Positions 54,708 through 64,000 of a stretch of 64,000 nt of DNA are shown one piece after another (position 1 is the first letter of the stretch; each line of letters starts with the position of its first letter). The translations under genes and the position numbers were made by a program. The DNA is taken from the NCBI GenBank assembly GCA_002077045.2, contig KZ111140.1:2519732-2583731 (forward strand), written 5' to 3'. The DNA is from Rachicladosporium sp. CCFEE 5018. Lineage: Eukaryota; Ascomycota; Dothideomycetes; Cladosporiales; Cladosporiaceae. The notes under the pieces were generated by a model. The model saw only the letters and a list, made by a program, of their open reading frames with translations. It did not search any database and was not told the origin of the DNA.

Positions 54708-55538
54708 GGTGATGGTTCATCGGGGTGGAACGGGCGCGGTCTGCATTCGATAATAAGACTGCTTCTCGTGATGCATGATATGAGAGATGGACGGGAAGTG
54801 TAGGATGAGTCGACGATGCAATGAACTTGAAGACCTCAATCTGTGCTTCCCGATCCTCGTCTGCTTGAATTCCCTTGCGATATCACAGAGCTGTCGACGT
54901 CAACTTGATGTCGATGTTTTGCGCATCCGCTATGCGTCATTACATATAGTGCCGGTACTATGAAGCACTGGGCTGGCTTCGAAGGAAGGCATGACTGCCA
55001 TCGCGCCTTCCTTCTTTGCACTCTGACTTTATGTGGTGTCATTAAGAGAGCAGTAGACGCTTGCACATGTCATATAGCTCGGTCTTTACACAAGCAAACC
55101 TTCCCCAAGATCTAGCACGTGAAAACGCACCCACCTCCCAGCGCTCCAAGCTTCTTATCACTCTGCCGTACTCCCCTGCCAATGACATGGATCTCTCCCT
55201 CGCTAAGATCAGCTAGCGCAAACACATCAGCCGAAGAACATGTGACTATCCGCACATCTGAACTCCTCACCGACATGCGATCATCTCTCGCTTCGTCGCT
55301 CTCGTGCAGGCACATGTATTCTATGTATGATAAGCTTGTGATGGCATGTTTTTACTTTGGTTCTGATAGCACGTGCATGATCTGTTGCGAATGATATAAG
55401 GCCAGACGATTGCGCATTGAGCGGTTCGACACGCATAGTTCTATGTTCTTGGGGGCTGGCTTTGCGCTGAGTGGACTTGAGACGAAGCGGTGCTGACCTT
55501 CCGGCCGGACGACATTGGCTACCACCTTACTTTGAAAG
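54708..55538. other. Intergenic region between the F-box gene and OPI1
   Basis: 831 bases. Frames on both strands near 55112-55394 overlap each other and have no recognisable motif. Confidence 0.4.
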
Positions 55539-57202
55539 ATGGAGGGGCAGATGAGCCGGGCGCCTGGGTCGCGGGGCAACATTGATGTCAAGACGCTGGA
55601 GTTTCCGAGAGTGCCCAGTCATGAGCCTCCGCGGCGAGGCTACACCTGGTCGGACATCAAGTTACCCGGATTGAAGGATGTGCTGTCGCCGCAATTCGAG
55701 CAGCGGCCAGACGAGCGATATGGCTCGCCCGAGTCAGTGAGGAGCCTACCGCCGATCGATGTTGAGCATGCTGCGCGGGAGATGAATGGGATGGATGATG
55801 TGGTTATGCACAGTCCTTTAGACGCCGACAATATGCAGGGTGAGATGGAAAGAGGACGAGCAAGAAGCGTAGTCTCAATGGATGAGAGGATCGCAGCGGA
55901 GGCATTGTCCGGGCTGTCTGGTCCTGGTATGTGGTGTGAAAATGAATCAAGGTAAGAGGGAATCGCTGACGTTTTGTAGGCTTCGCGCAGTCGCCCACGC
56001 AGGTCATGCACATGCCACCTCGGGAGCAAGCTGCACTATCGAGACCATCAGAGCACATCGATGCAGAAGCAGAGCCACTTCTTCAGCTCTTTGCCAGTAA
56101 GCACCCATGGGTAGGTGGTACCATCAATGGCTCCATCAACGGATCTATGTATGTGTACAACACGACCAAGCACTACTCGCCCCGCTTCGTGCAGAACAGT
56201 GCGACAATGGTCGAGCGCAATATCGCCACGCCACTAGCCAACACTGTGGGATCGGTGGGAAGGATCACCGGCGTCGAGGGTGGCATCCGACGGTATCTTG
56301 ACGGCCGAACGCCGACAGATCTGGAGCGTGCAGAGGGCAAGCAACAACAACGTGCCGACGGCGAAGATGCCATGGACATCGACGACCAAGACGAAGCCCA
56401 TCGCGAGTCTCTTGAGATATTGCCCGCATATCGCGCCAGCAAACCACCCTCATATCGAGAAGACTACAGCCCGGCAGTCGCCGAGCGAGCGCAAGATCCC
56501 TCACAACGCCCACCGCACAATCGCACACTCAGTCAACGCGTTTTCGTCATGACGTCCGGTCTGGGGGTCGCCCTTTCCGCGACGTCACGACACAGTCTAC
56601 AAGCCTGCGTTCGCTTCCTGAACCAAGGCGCTGTCCGCATCGATATCACTATGAAAGCACTGCGATTGGTGCTCGAGCAGTACGACCAAGCTCGCAGCAA
56701 CTGGAGGCAACAGAACTCGTCTAACCTCGAGAAAGGAGGTGATCGACAGCACACTCCAGACCACGACGACGCTGCTGCTCAAATGGCGAGTGTGATCAAG
56801 TACCACTCGGACGAGATCTGGAACACTCTGAAGAACGTCACAAACTACATCTCGGAGTCCACTGGTGCTGCACTCCCGGAGAACGCGCGTCACTTCGTGC
56901 GCAGCCAAGTGCTGTCCCTTCCGCAGCGATGGCAACTAGTCAGCCGTAACCAGACAGGCGAAAGCGAGACTAGCAGAGGCGCGCATAGAATGATCGCCTT
57001 CGCTACTGAGGGCCTGGACATGATGAGTCAGGTCAGTCAGGTCGTTACCGCTACGCTCGACTCTGCTGAGAGGTGGCTTCAACGAGCGGGAAGGTCTGGA
57101 AGGGGTGGAAGGGGTGGTGAGGCCAGTGCTAGACAGCAGGTTGAGTGGGGAGATGATAAGGCGCCGTACGAACGAGAAACAGCTGAACCTGGACCTAGAT
57201 GA
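55539..57202 (+). CDS. OPI1: Opi1-type transcriptional regulator of phospholipid synthesis
   Basis: In yeast Opi1 senses ER phosphatidic acid and represses inositol/choline-regulated genes in the nucleus. Exon 1 (55539-55926) and exon 2 (55980-57202) are separated by a 53 bp intron (GTATGT to TTGTAG), giving 536 residues. The most diagnostic block is SQRVFVMTSGLGVALSATSR followed by HSLQACVRFLNQGAVRI, the Opi1 domain core, starting near residue 315. The helix ITMKALRLVLEQYDQARSNW and the segment IKYHSDEIWNTLKNVTNYIS follow. The N-terminal half is disordered with LPGLKDVLSPQF, a conserved fungal motif. The C-terminus is Gly/Arg-rich. In filamentous fungi the regulated set may differ from yeast. 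Confidence 0.87.
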
Positions 57203-58318
57203 TGATCAGGGTGGTATGATCTCTTCTTGCCGCCACCGCCGCACAGCATAGGCAGCAGGGAAATGCAGTAGCGACCCCGGTATGCGACGGAGCGTATTCG
57301 ATCACTCCGAAGACACCTGCATAGTACGGCACACACGAACGCGAAGCGGGTTTGTCAGCAGTGTTCGGCGTTAAGCGACCTCGACGCGGGTGTGGAACAA
57401 GGGAAGCATTTCAACCGCGACTACGACAGCGAGATACACGGCGAGTTCTTTCATGGACTCTGATGTTGACATGGCTGACGTGTACCAGGTCGTACGATAT
57501 ATACAGCGATGAGACAGAGCCTGAGGTGCAACGTGGTATGCATGTGGGCGATTCCTCTGCGATACCCAGTAAGCTGCTTGATCTTCGGAGTGGGAGGATG
57601 GGATTGCCAGTTCGGGCGCGTAACTAGTCAGAGACGAGACGAGATAGCTGTATACTTGACTCAAAATGCCTGCCCACATCTCCGATATGTGGATCTCATT
57701 TACTGTGTCTCGGTACTGCGACAGACAGATCCGGCCGAGCGGTGACTGTAATGGTTTTTCGTTCTCCCGTGACGTGACGTACGTGAGTGTGTTGCAGCAT
57801 TTAGATTGCTTCGCGAGTGCAGGTAGCAATATTGCATTCACTCACGAACAGACAAGCGGGGCAGGTGCAACTCAGCCGAGAACCTGGCACCTTCCCCAAA
57901 TTCCTCAAAGTCAACTCCGCAATACTACCAAACAATTATGCCGGCTGCCATGCAAAAGCGGAGTTAGCCCACCTTGCCCTAGCCTTTCGTGTGTTCTCTC
58001 GGATCGCGGTAGGCCCTTGGATCCGGCGTGGCATGCAAGCAATGTGGATCTGATGAATCGTGCGATGATGCATACGCCCGCATGATACGCTTGTATACAA
58101 AGGTGAATGACTTCGCCTTGCAGCTTTGCTTGGCCGATACGTCGCGGTGTCGCTTTCGGGGTGTGAGGCAGGTTGAGTCATTTGCTTTTGTTGTCGTGTT
58201 GCGGAGAGATTTCCTTGGGCCTTTGTCAATACTGTTATAAGAGCTGGTGTGAAGGGCATTGGAGGTGAGACCTCGGTAGCAACCCCAAATTCCGATCCTG
58301 CAGCAGATTGGGGCCAAG
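57203..58318. other. Long intergenic region upstream of the ABC transporter
   Basis: 1116 bases, with OPI1 3' UTR at one end and the transporter promoter at the other. Short frames only; no RNA gene or repeat recognised. Confidence 0.45.
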
Positions 58319-61300
58319 ATGGAAGAAGTAGAGAAGCGTCTGGAGGGTGATCCGGATTACGTGCATCCGGCGACTTGGAATGGCTACAGCAACAATAACA
58401 CAAACACCGCAGATTCGAGCTCCGATTCGAGCAGAGAAGCAACACACGCAAGCGATCCAGAGAAGCAGTATCACTCACTACAACCTCCACCTCTCGAACG
58501 TCGCGGTACAGGCGTCGATGTCCACGGCGCAGAGAATGAGTTCGCAGATTTGCAACGCGAGATTTCTCGCCAGTCCCAGCACTCGCGCAAGATCTCGCGG
58601 CAGAACACACGAACGAGCGTGAGGCGCGGCAAGAGTGCTCAGGATGTCGAGAAGGCTGTGTACTCGGATACCAGCGACGATGCCGAGCCGTTCGATCTCG
58701 AGGACACGCTGCGAGGGAACAAACAGTTAGAGGAGGATTCGGGCATCAAAGGAAAGAAGATTGGCGTCATATGGGACGGACTGACCGTGAAGGCATTCGG
58801 TGGTATTAGGCATCTTCAGCCGACCTTTCCGGATGCATTTTGGAATTTTATTAATGTTTGGAGTACTTTCCAAAGCATATTTGGGCTGGGAAAGAAGGGC
58901 ACAGAGGTCGAGATTCCTGAGGAACTTTCGGGGCGTTGTCAAGCCGGGGGAGATGGTTCTTGTACTGGGCAAGCCTGGAAGCGGATGGTGCGTACACGGT
59001 AGTGGAGCGGCGCACTCTCAACACGCAGATTTACTAATCTGGACACAGCACAACTTTCCTGAAGGTCATCAGCAATCAGCGATTCGGGTACACTGACATC
59101 GCGGGTGAAGTATTATATGGTCCCTTCACCAGTAAAGAATTCGAGAAGCGGTATAGAGGCGAGGCAGTTTACTGTCAGGAGGATGACATACATCATCCTA
59201 CGCTCACTGTCGGCCAGACGCTAGGCTTTGCGCTCGAGACGAAAGTGCCAGGAAAAAGGCCAGGTGGGATCTCGGCGAACGAATTCAAGGAGAAGGTTGT
59301 CGACATGCTCCTCCGGATGTTCAACATCGAGCACACGAAGAACACCATCGTTGGAAACCCGTACGTAAGGGGTTGCTCTGGTAATTATAGACTGTTTTGG
59401 AGCTATAGACACCCCAGGAACTGACGAGATGTGTAGGTGGCGAACGCAAGAGAGTCAGCATAGCCGAAATGATGATCACGGGAGGTGCCGTTCTGTCCCA
59501 CGACAATAGCACGCGCGGACTGGACGCATCAACAGCACTAGACTACACGAAGTCTCTCAGGGTCATGACAAACATATACTCGACGACTACCTTCGTGTCG
59601 CTGTACCAGGCTTCCGAAAACATCTACTCGCTTTTCGACAAAGTTATGATCATCGATGAAGGCAGACAGGTGTACCTCGGGCCCGTAAAGGAAGCCAGAA
59701 GCTACTTCGAAGGTCTAGGCTTCCTCGAGAAGCCGAGACAGACGACTCCCGACTACCTGACTGGCTGCACGGACAGTTTTGAGCGAGAGTACAAGGAGGG
59801 CAGGGATGCAAGTAACGCTCCCGCATCGTCTGACGATCTCGCGAAGGCATTTCAGGAATCAGAATACGCCAAGCGTCTCGATCAGGAGATGGTCGAGTAC
59901 CGCGAGATTGTTAAGGAGGAACAGCACGTGTATGAAGACTTCAAGACGGCCGTCATCCAGGGAAAGCGACACGCACCTAAGAAGTCGGTCTACTCCATCC
60001 CGCTACATCTCCAGATCTGGGCTTTGATGAAGCGGCAGTTCATTCTCAAATGGCAAGACAAGTTCTCGCTGTACACGTCATGGGGAACATCAGTACTGAT
60101 CGCTATCGTCCTTGGCACAGTCTGGCTCCAGCTGCCGAAGACGTCCTCGGGTGCTTTTACGAGAGGTGGACTGCTGTTCATCTGTCTGCTTTTCAATGCA
60201 TTCCAGGCGTTCGGAGAGCTCGCTTCGACCATGCTGGGTCGACCAATCGTCAACAAGCATCGTGCATACACGTTCCATCGACCGTCCGCGTTGTGGCTAG
60301 CACAGATTGTGGTGGACTTGGCGTTCTCTGCTGCTCAGATCTTACTATTCTCGATTATAGTGTATTTTATGTGCGGTGAGTCCCACTTCGGGGCTTTCAA
60401 TTGTGGGATGAACAGTTTTGCTGACAAGCTTTGTAGGACTCGTACTCGACGCTGGAGCATTCTTTACCTTCTATTTGGTATTAGAGTCTTTCCAGATACG
60501 AAGGACCTTCGCTGATAGTAGTCGTAGATGATCGTCAGCGCGTATCTAGCGATGACCCTGTTCTTTCGAATGGGTATGCTGCGCACATGTCGTCCCGCTA
60601 CAGTGCTGTAGCCTCTGCTGACACATCACAGTTGGCTGCCTGTGTCCTGACTTCGATTATGCGATGAAATTTGCTGCGACGATCATAACGCTGTTTGTAT
60701 TGAGTATGAAAAGACCTGCATCTTTACATAGCTGCACACAATAGCTGACACGTCGCAGCGTCCGGTTACCTCATACAGTGGCAATCAGAACAAGTGTGGC
60801 TGAGATGGATATTCTACTTGAACGCGCTCGGTCTCGGCTTCGCCGCACTCATGGCAAACGAGTTTGGACGCATCGATCTGACTTGCGAGGGCGCTAGTCT
60901 CATCCCATATGGCCCTGGCTACACACATATCAATCACCAGGTCTGCACGTTGGCCGGTAGTGTAGCTGGCAACGCGCAGGTCTCGGGCAGAGACTACATC
61001 CAGCAAGGCTTTAGATATACTGTGGGCGAGCTCTGGAGAGATTGGGGGATCATAATCGTACTGATTATTGGCTTCCTGACAGCCAATGTCTTTTTGGGGG
61101 AGTACGTCAAGTGGGGCGCCGGCGGGAAGACCATCACATTCTTCGCCAAAGAGGACAAAGAACGCAACAAGCTCAATGCTGCGTTGCAAGAAAAGAGGAG
61201 CAACCGGAAACGTGGCGAAGACAATGATGCTGGGCTGTCAGTCGAGTCGAAGGCTGTGCTCACATGGGAGAACCTATNNNNNNNNNNNNNNNNNNNNNNN

Positions 61301-63206
61301 NNNNNNNNNNNNNNNNNNNNNNNNNNNNNNNNNNNNNNNNNNNNNNNNNNNNNNNNNNNNNNNNNNNNNNNNNNNNNGTGCTTCCGGAGCCGGCAAGACC
61401 ACACTGCTGGACGTCTTGGCTTCGCGGAAGAATATCGGGGTTATCCATGGCGATCGTCTGGTCGATGGTCTGCCGCCCGGCATGGACTTCCAGCGCGGTA
61501 CCAGCTACGCCGAGCAGTTAGATGTGCACGAAGCAACTCAGACCGTCCGGGAAGCTCTCCGTTTCTCGGCCGATTTGAGGCAGCCTTACGAAACACCGCA
61601 GTCGGAGAAGTACCAATATGTGGAAGAGATCATCGCACTGCTGGAGATGGAAGACATCGCAGATGCTATCATCGGCGATCCTGACGCTGGTCTGGCCGTA
61701 GAACAACGCAAACGCGTCACCATTGGTGTCGAGCTCGCTGCGAAGCCGGAGCTTCTCTTATTCCTGGACGAGCCCACTTCCGGCCTCGACTCACAGTCGG
61801 CTTTCAATATTGTCCGATTCCTTCGAAAGCTTGCTGCGGCTGGCCAAGCTATTCTATGTACCATCCATCAGCCCAATGCGTCACTCTTCGAGAACTTCGA
61901 TCGGCTGCTGCTTCTCCAGAAGGGCGGTGAGACCGTGTACTTCGGCGACATCGGAAAAGATGCTCAAGTATTGATACAGTACTTCCGAAGTCATGGTGCC
62001 GAGTGTCCGCTAGCCGCCAATCCTGCAGAGTGGATGCTTGACGCCATTGGTGCTGGCATCCAACCTCGCATTGGCGACAAAGATTGGGGTGAGATCTGGC
62101 AAGACTCGGAGGAGCTTGCCGCCACCAAAGAGGAGATCATACGCATCAAAGCTGTTCGTGGTCAAGAGGTCAGCGCAGCACCCAAGAAGGAGCCCAAGGA
62201 ATACGCGACACCGCTCTGGCATCAAATCAAGATCGTCAACTGGCGGCAACAAAAGGCTTTCTGGCGTTCGCCCAACTATGGCTTCACCCGCTTTTTCAAC
62301 CATGTGATCATCGCTTTGCTCACTGGACTGATGTTCACGCAACTCGACAACTCGAGATCATCACTTCAATACCGGATCTTCGTCATATTTCAGGTGACTG
62401 TGTTGCCGGCTTTGATTTTGGCGCAAGTGGAGCCCAAATATGATCTCTCCCGTCTGATCTACTATCGCGAAGCAGCCTCGAAGACTTACCGTCAGCTACC
62501 CTTCGCCCTATCGATGGTTCTGGGTGAGATGCCTTACTCCTTAGTCTGTGCAGTGGGATTCTTCCTGCCTCTATACTACATTCCGGGGTTCAACTCCGCA
62601 CCTTCGAGAGCTGGCTACAACTTCTTCGTCGTACTTGTCACGGAGGTCTTCGCGGTCACCCTTGCGCAGATGGTCTCCGCACTTACGCCAAGCACGTTCA
62701 TTGCCATGCTCCTCAATCCGCCCATCATTATCGTCTTCGCACTGTTCTGCGGTGTGGCTGTACCTAAGCCGCAGATTCCTGGATTCTGGCGAGCCTGGCT
62801 CTATCAACTCGACCCGTTCACTCGTCTAATCAGCGGTAAGTTCGATCGATATCTTACTTGTGTTTCGAGGCTAATGATCAAAATAGGACTTGTCACCACC
62901 GAGCTGCACCAGCTGCCCGTAATATGCACACAGGCGGAGCTCAACACTTTCGCAGCACCTACCGGACAAAGCTGCGGTGATTATATGCAAAACTTCTTCG
63001 CTTCCGGTGGCGCAGGTTACATCGTCAACAATGCCACGTCGGCGTGCGAGTACTGCGCCTACAAGGTCGGCGATCAATTCTATGAACCCATCGGCATCTC
63101 ATTCGACACTCGCTGGAGGGACCTTGGAATCTTGATCGCTTTCATTGGAAGCAATCTGTTCTTCCTGTTCTTGGGAAGTCGGTACTTGAACTTCAATAGA
63201 AGGTAG
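58319..63206 (+). CDS. Full-size PDR-type ABC transporter (ABC-G), with apparent frameshift and assembly gap
   Basis: Probable plasma-membrane efflux pump for hydrophobic compounds, layout (NBD-TMD)x2, about 1490 residues. Exons: 58319-58987, 59049-59380, 59437-60375, 60437-60477, 60528-60573, 60632-60703, 60759-62835 (containing the gap) and 62887-63206. NBD1 has the cysteine-variant Walker A GKPGSGCTTFLK (split by intron 1), signature SGGERKRVSIAEMM (split by intron 2) and degenerate Walker B with DNSTRGLDAS. NBD2 has Walker A ASGAGKTTLLDVLASRK, a degenerate signature VEQRKRVTIGVELAAKP and Walker B LLLFLDEPTSGLDSQ. VGCLCPDFDYAMK and SGYLIQWQSEQVWLRWIFYL lie in TMD1. One extra C near 58916 shifts the frame between GTEVEI and LRNFRGVVKPGEM. 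The start of NBD2 falls in the N run. Confidence 0.9.
61278..61377. other. Assembly gap of 100 Ns
   Basis: Exactly 100 undetermined bases inside the ABC transporter, just before the NBD2 Walker A motif. The round number suggests a placeholder length. Confidence 0.98.
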
Positions 63207-63950
63207 TGCAGAAGTACGACGTTTGTACATAGATAGAGACTGGTTCCATCTTCAAAAGACACGACCCGTGCCATCGTCTCAATGCTCGTTATTCGCACTC
63301 AAGATACATGCGGTATATATGCTTCGACGTCACTGGCCTTTTCTCTCGTTTGAATAAAGGCATGAGCCAATTACGGCAGCAAACCGATGAACAGTTGGGT
63401 ACCCGTCATACCGTATGGCGTATCATGTAGCACTAGTAGGGGGAAGTCTCTAACATCGATCGCAAGTCAGCTACATCGTACACTCCATCTTCCGCCCGGA
63501 TCTGACATTTTGAAGCAAGAACGTCTCACACGATCACACAACGTGCTTCCCAACCCTATGAAGCGTTTGAAAATGGGTGGACGTCCACCGCCATTCTTCC
63601 ACGAAGATGACTAGTGATCTCTCACTGTCTCGGCCAGCTACTCCAGAGTTCAATCACGCAATCGATCAAACAGGCAAGCTCGACTCAGTACTGACGGTGT
63701 ACAGCCAATGGCTGTACAGGTACATCTTCGAATGGCCCCATCGTCATAGCACATCCTCGAAGATCGTTCATTGCCGTGATTGCTGTCCTTTCCAACAGGC
63801 GTAATGGCCATGGCGGAGCATTGCCGGCATAGTTATCCTCCGGCAGTGGGTCCGGTGGAGAGTGCTTGGGCATCTTGAGGTAATCATTTCTGTATCTCCC
63901 AAGTGCTGTTCAGTTTATCTAGTCTACGTTCGTCCTGCAGCTCAAGAAGA
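63207..63950. other. Intergenic region downstream of the ABC transporter
   Basis: 744 bases. Short frames at 63387-63804 show no motif. No RNA gene or repeat seen. Confidence 0.4.
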
Positions 63951-64000
63951 ATGGCCGTCGATGAGGAGAAACCTGCAGGTGCACCAGATGACTTCGCTGT
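63951..64000 (+). CDS. Possible first codons of a further gene, cut by the window end
   Basis: An ATG at 63951 opens a frame reading MAVDEEKPAGAPDDFA to the window edge. The composition looks like a disordered protein N-terminus, but 16 codons are too few to identify it. Confidence 0.3.
   Translation, partial: MAVDEEKPAGAPDDFA

Noticed and set aside
58319..63206. Biosynthetic gene cluster around the PDR transporter
   Set aside because: Neighbours are OPI1 and housekeeping genes; no synthase, P450 or tailoring enzyme is present.

Overview
This window is nuclear DNA of a filamentous ascomycete. The genes are dense, each interrupted by 0 to 7 introns of about 40-90 bp with GT(A/G)AGT-like donors and CTGAC or CTAAC branch sites. 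They include Pezizomycotina-type HET-domain, Zn2Cys6, Opi1 and PDR-transporter genes. The predicted SdhC protein lines up residue for residue with the Zymoseptoria tritici numbering at positions 79, 86, 145 and 152. That makes a Dothideomycete (Capnodiales/Mycosphaerellales) the best guess, but this is inference.

Layout, left to right. 1-8 kb: 3' truncated Rag GTPase GTR1 (-), secreted rhamnogalacturonase (+), succinate dehydrogenase subunit C (+), archaemetzincin-like protease (-), a small unresolved coding fragment (+), and TFIIIC subunit tau95/TFC1 (-). 8-20 kb: PP2A B56 subunit RTS1 (+), a U6 snRNA gene split by an intron that carries a TFIIIC B box (+), a C2H2 protein (-), auxilin/SWA2 (+), RNase T2 (-) and a fatty-acid elongase (-). 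20-28 kb, more lineage-specific: an F-box-like protein (-), an Arg/Glu/Tyr-rich orphan (+), a KEN-box protein with an MCB site in its promoter (-) and a HET-domain protein (+). 29-38 kb: potassium transporter TRK (-), GARP subunit VPS54 (-) and replicative helicase MCM5 (+). 38.5-44 kb, sparse: a Zn2Cys6 transcription factor (-), with long stretches showing no gene. 43-50 kb: a LURP-one/tubby-like protein (+), a small Prp3_C/DUF1115-type protein (+), U3 processome protein PWP2 (-), septin CDC12 (+) and a WDR83/MORG1-like WD40 protein (+). 51-58 kb: an acidic-tailed orphan reading frame interrupted by a stop (+), an F-box protein (+) and the Opi1 phospholipid regulator (+). 58-64 kb: a full-size PDR-type ABC transporter with an apparent one-base frameshift and a 100-N assembly gap, then the first bases of a possible further gene.

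Most genes are unlinked housekeeping functions: nutrient signalling, respiration, Pol III transcription, trafficking, replication, ribosome assembly and cytokinesis. I see no biosynthetic cluster, CRISPR array, transposon or tRNA. The most notable signals are the intron-split U6 gene with an intronic B box, the MCB plus KEN-box protein, and two introns that appear to use GC donors. All gene models were built by eye from splice signals and family knowledge. No alignment or database search was run.
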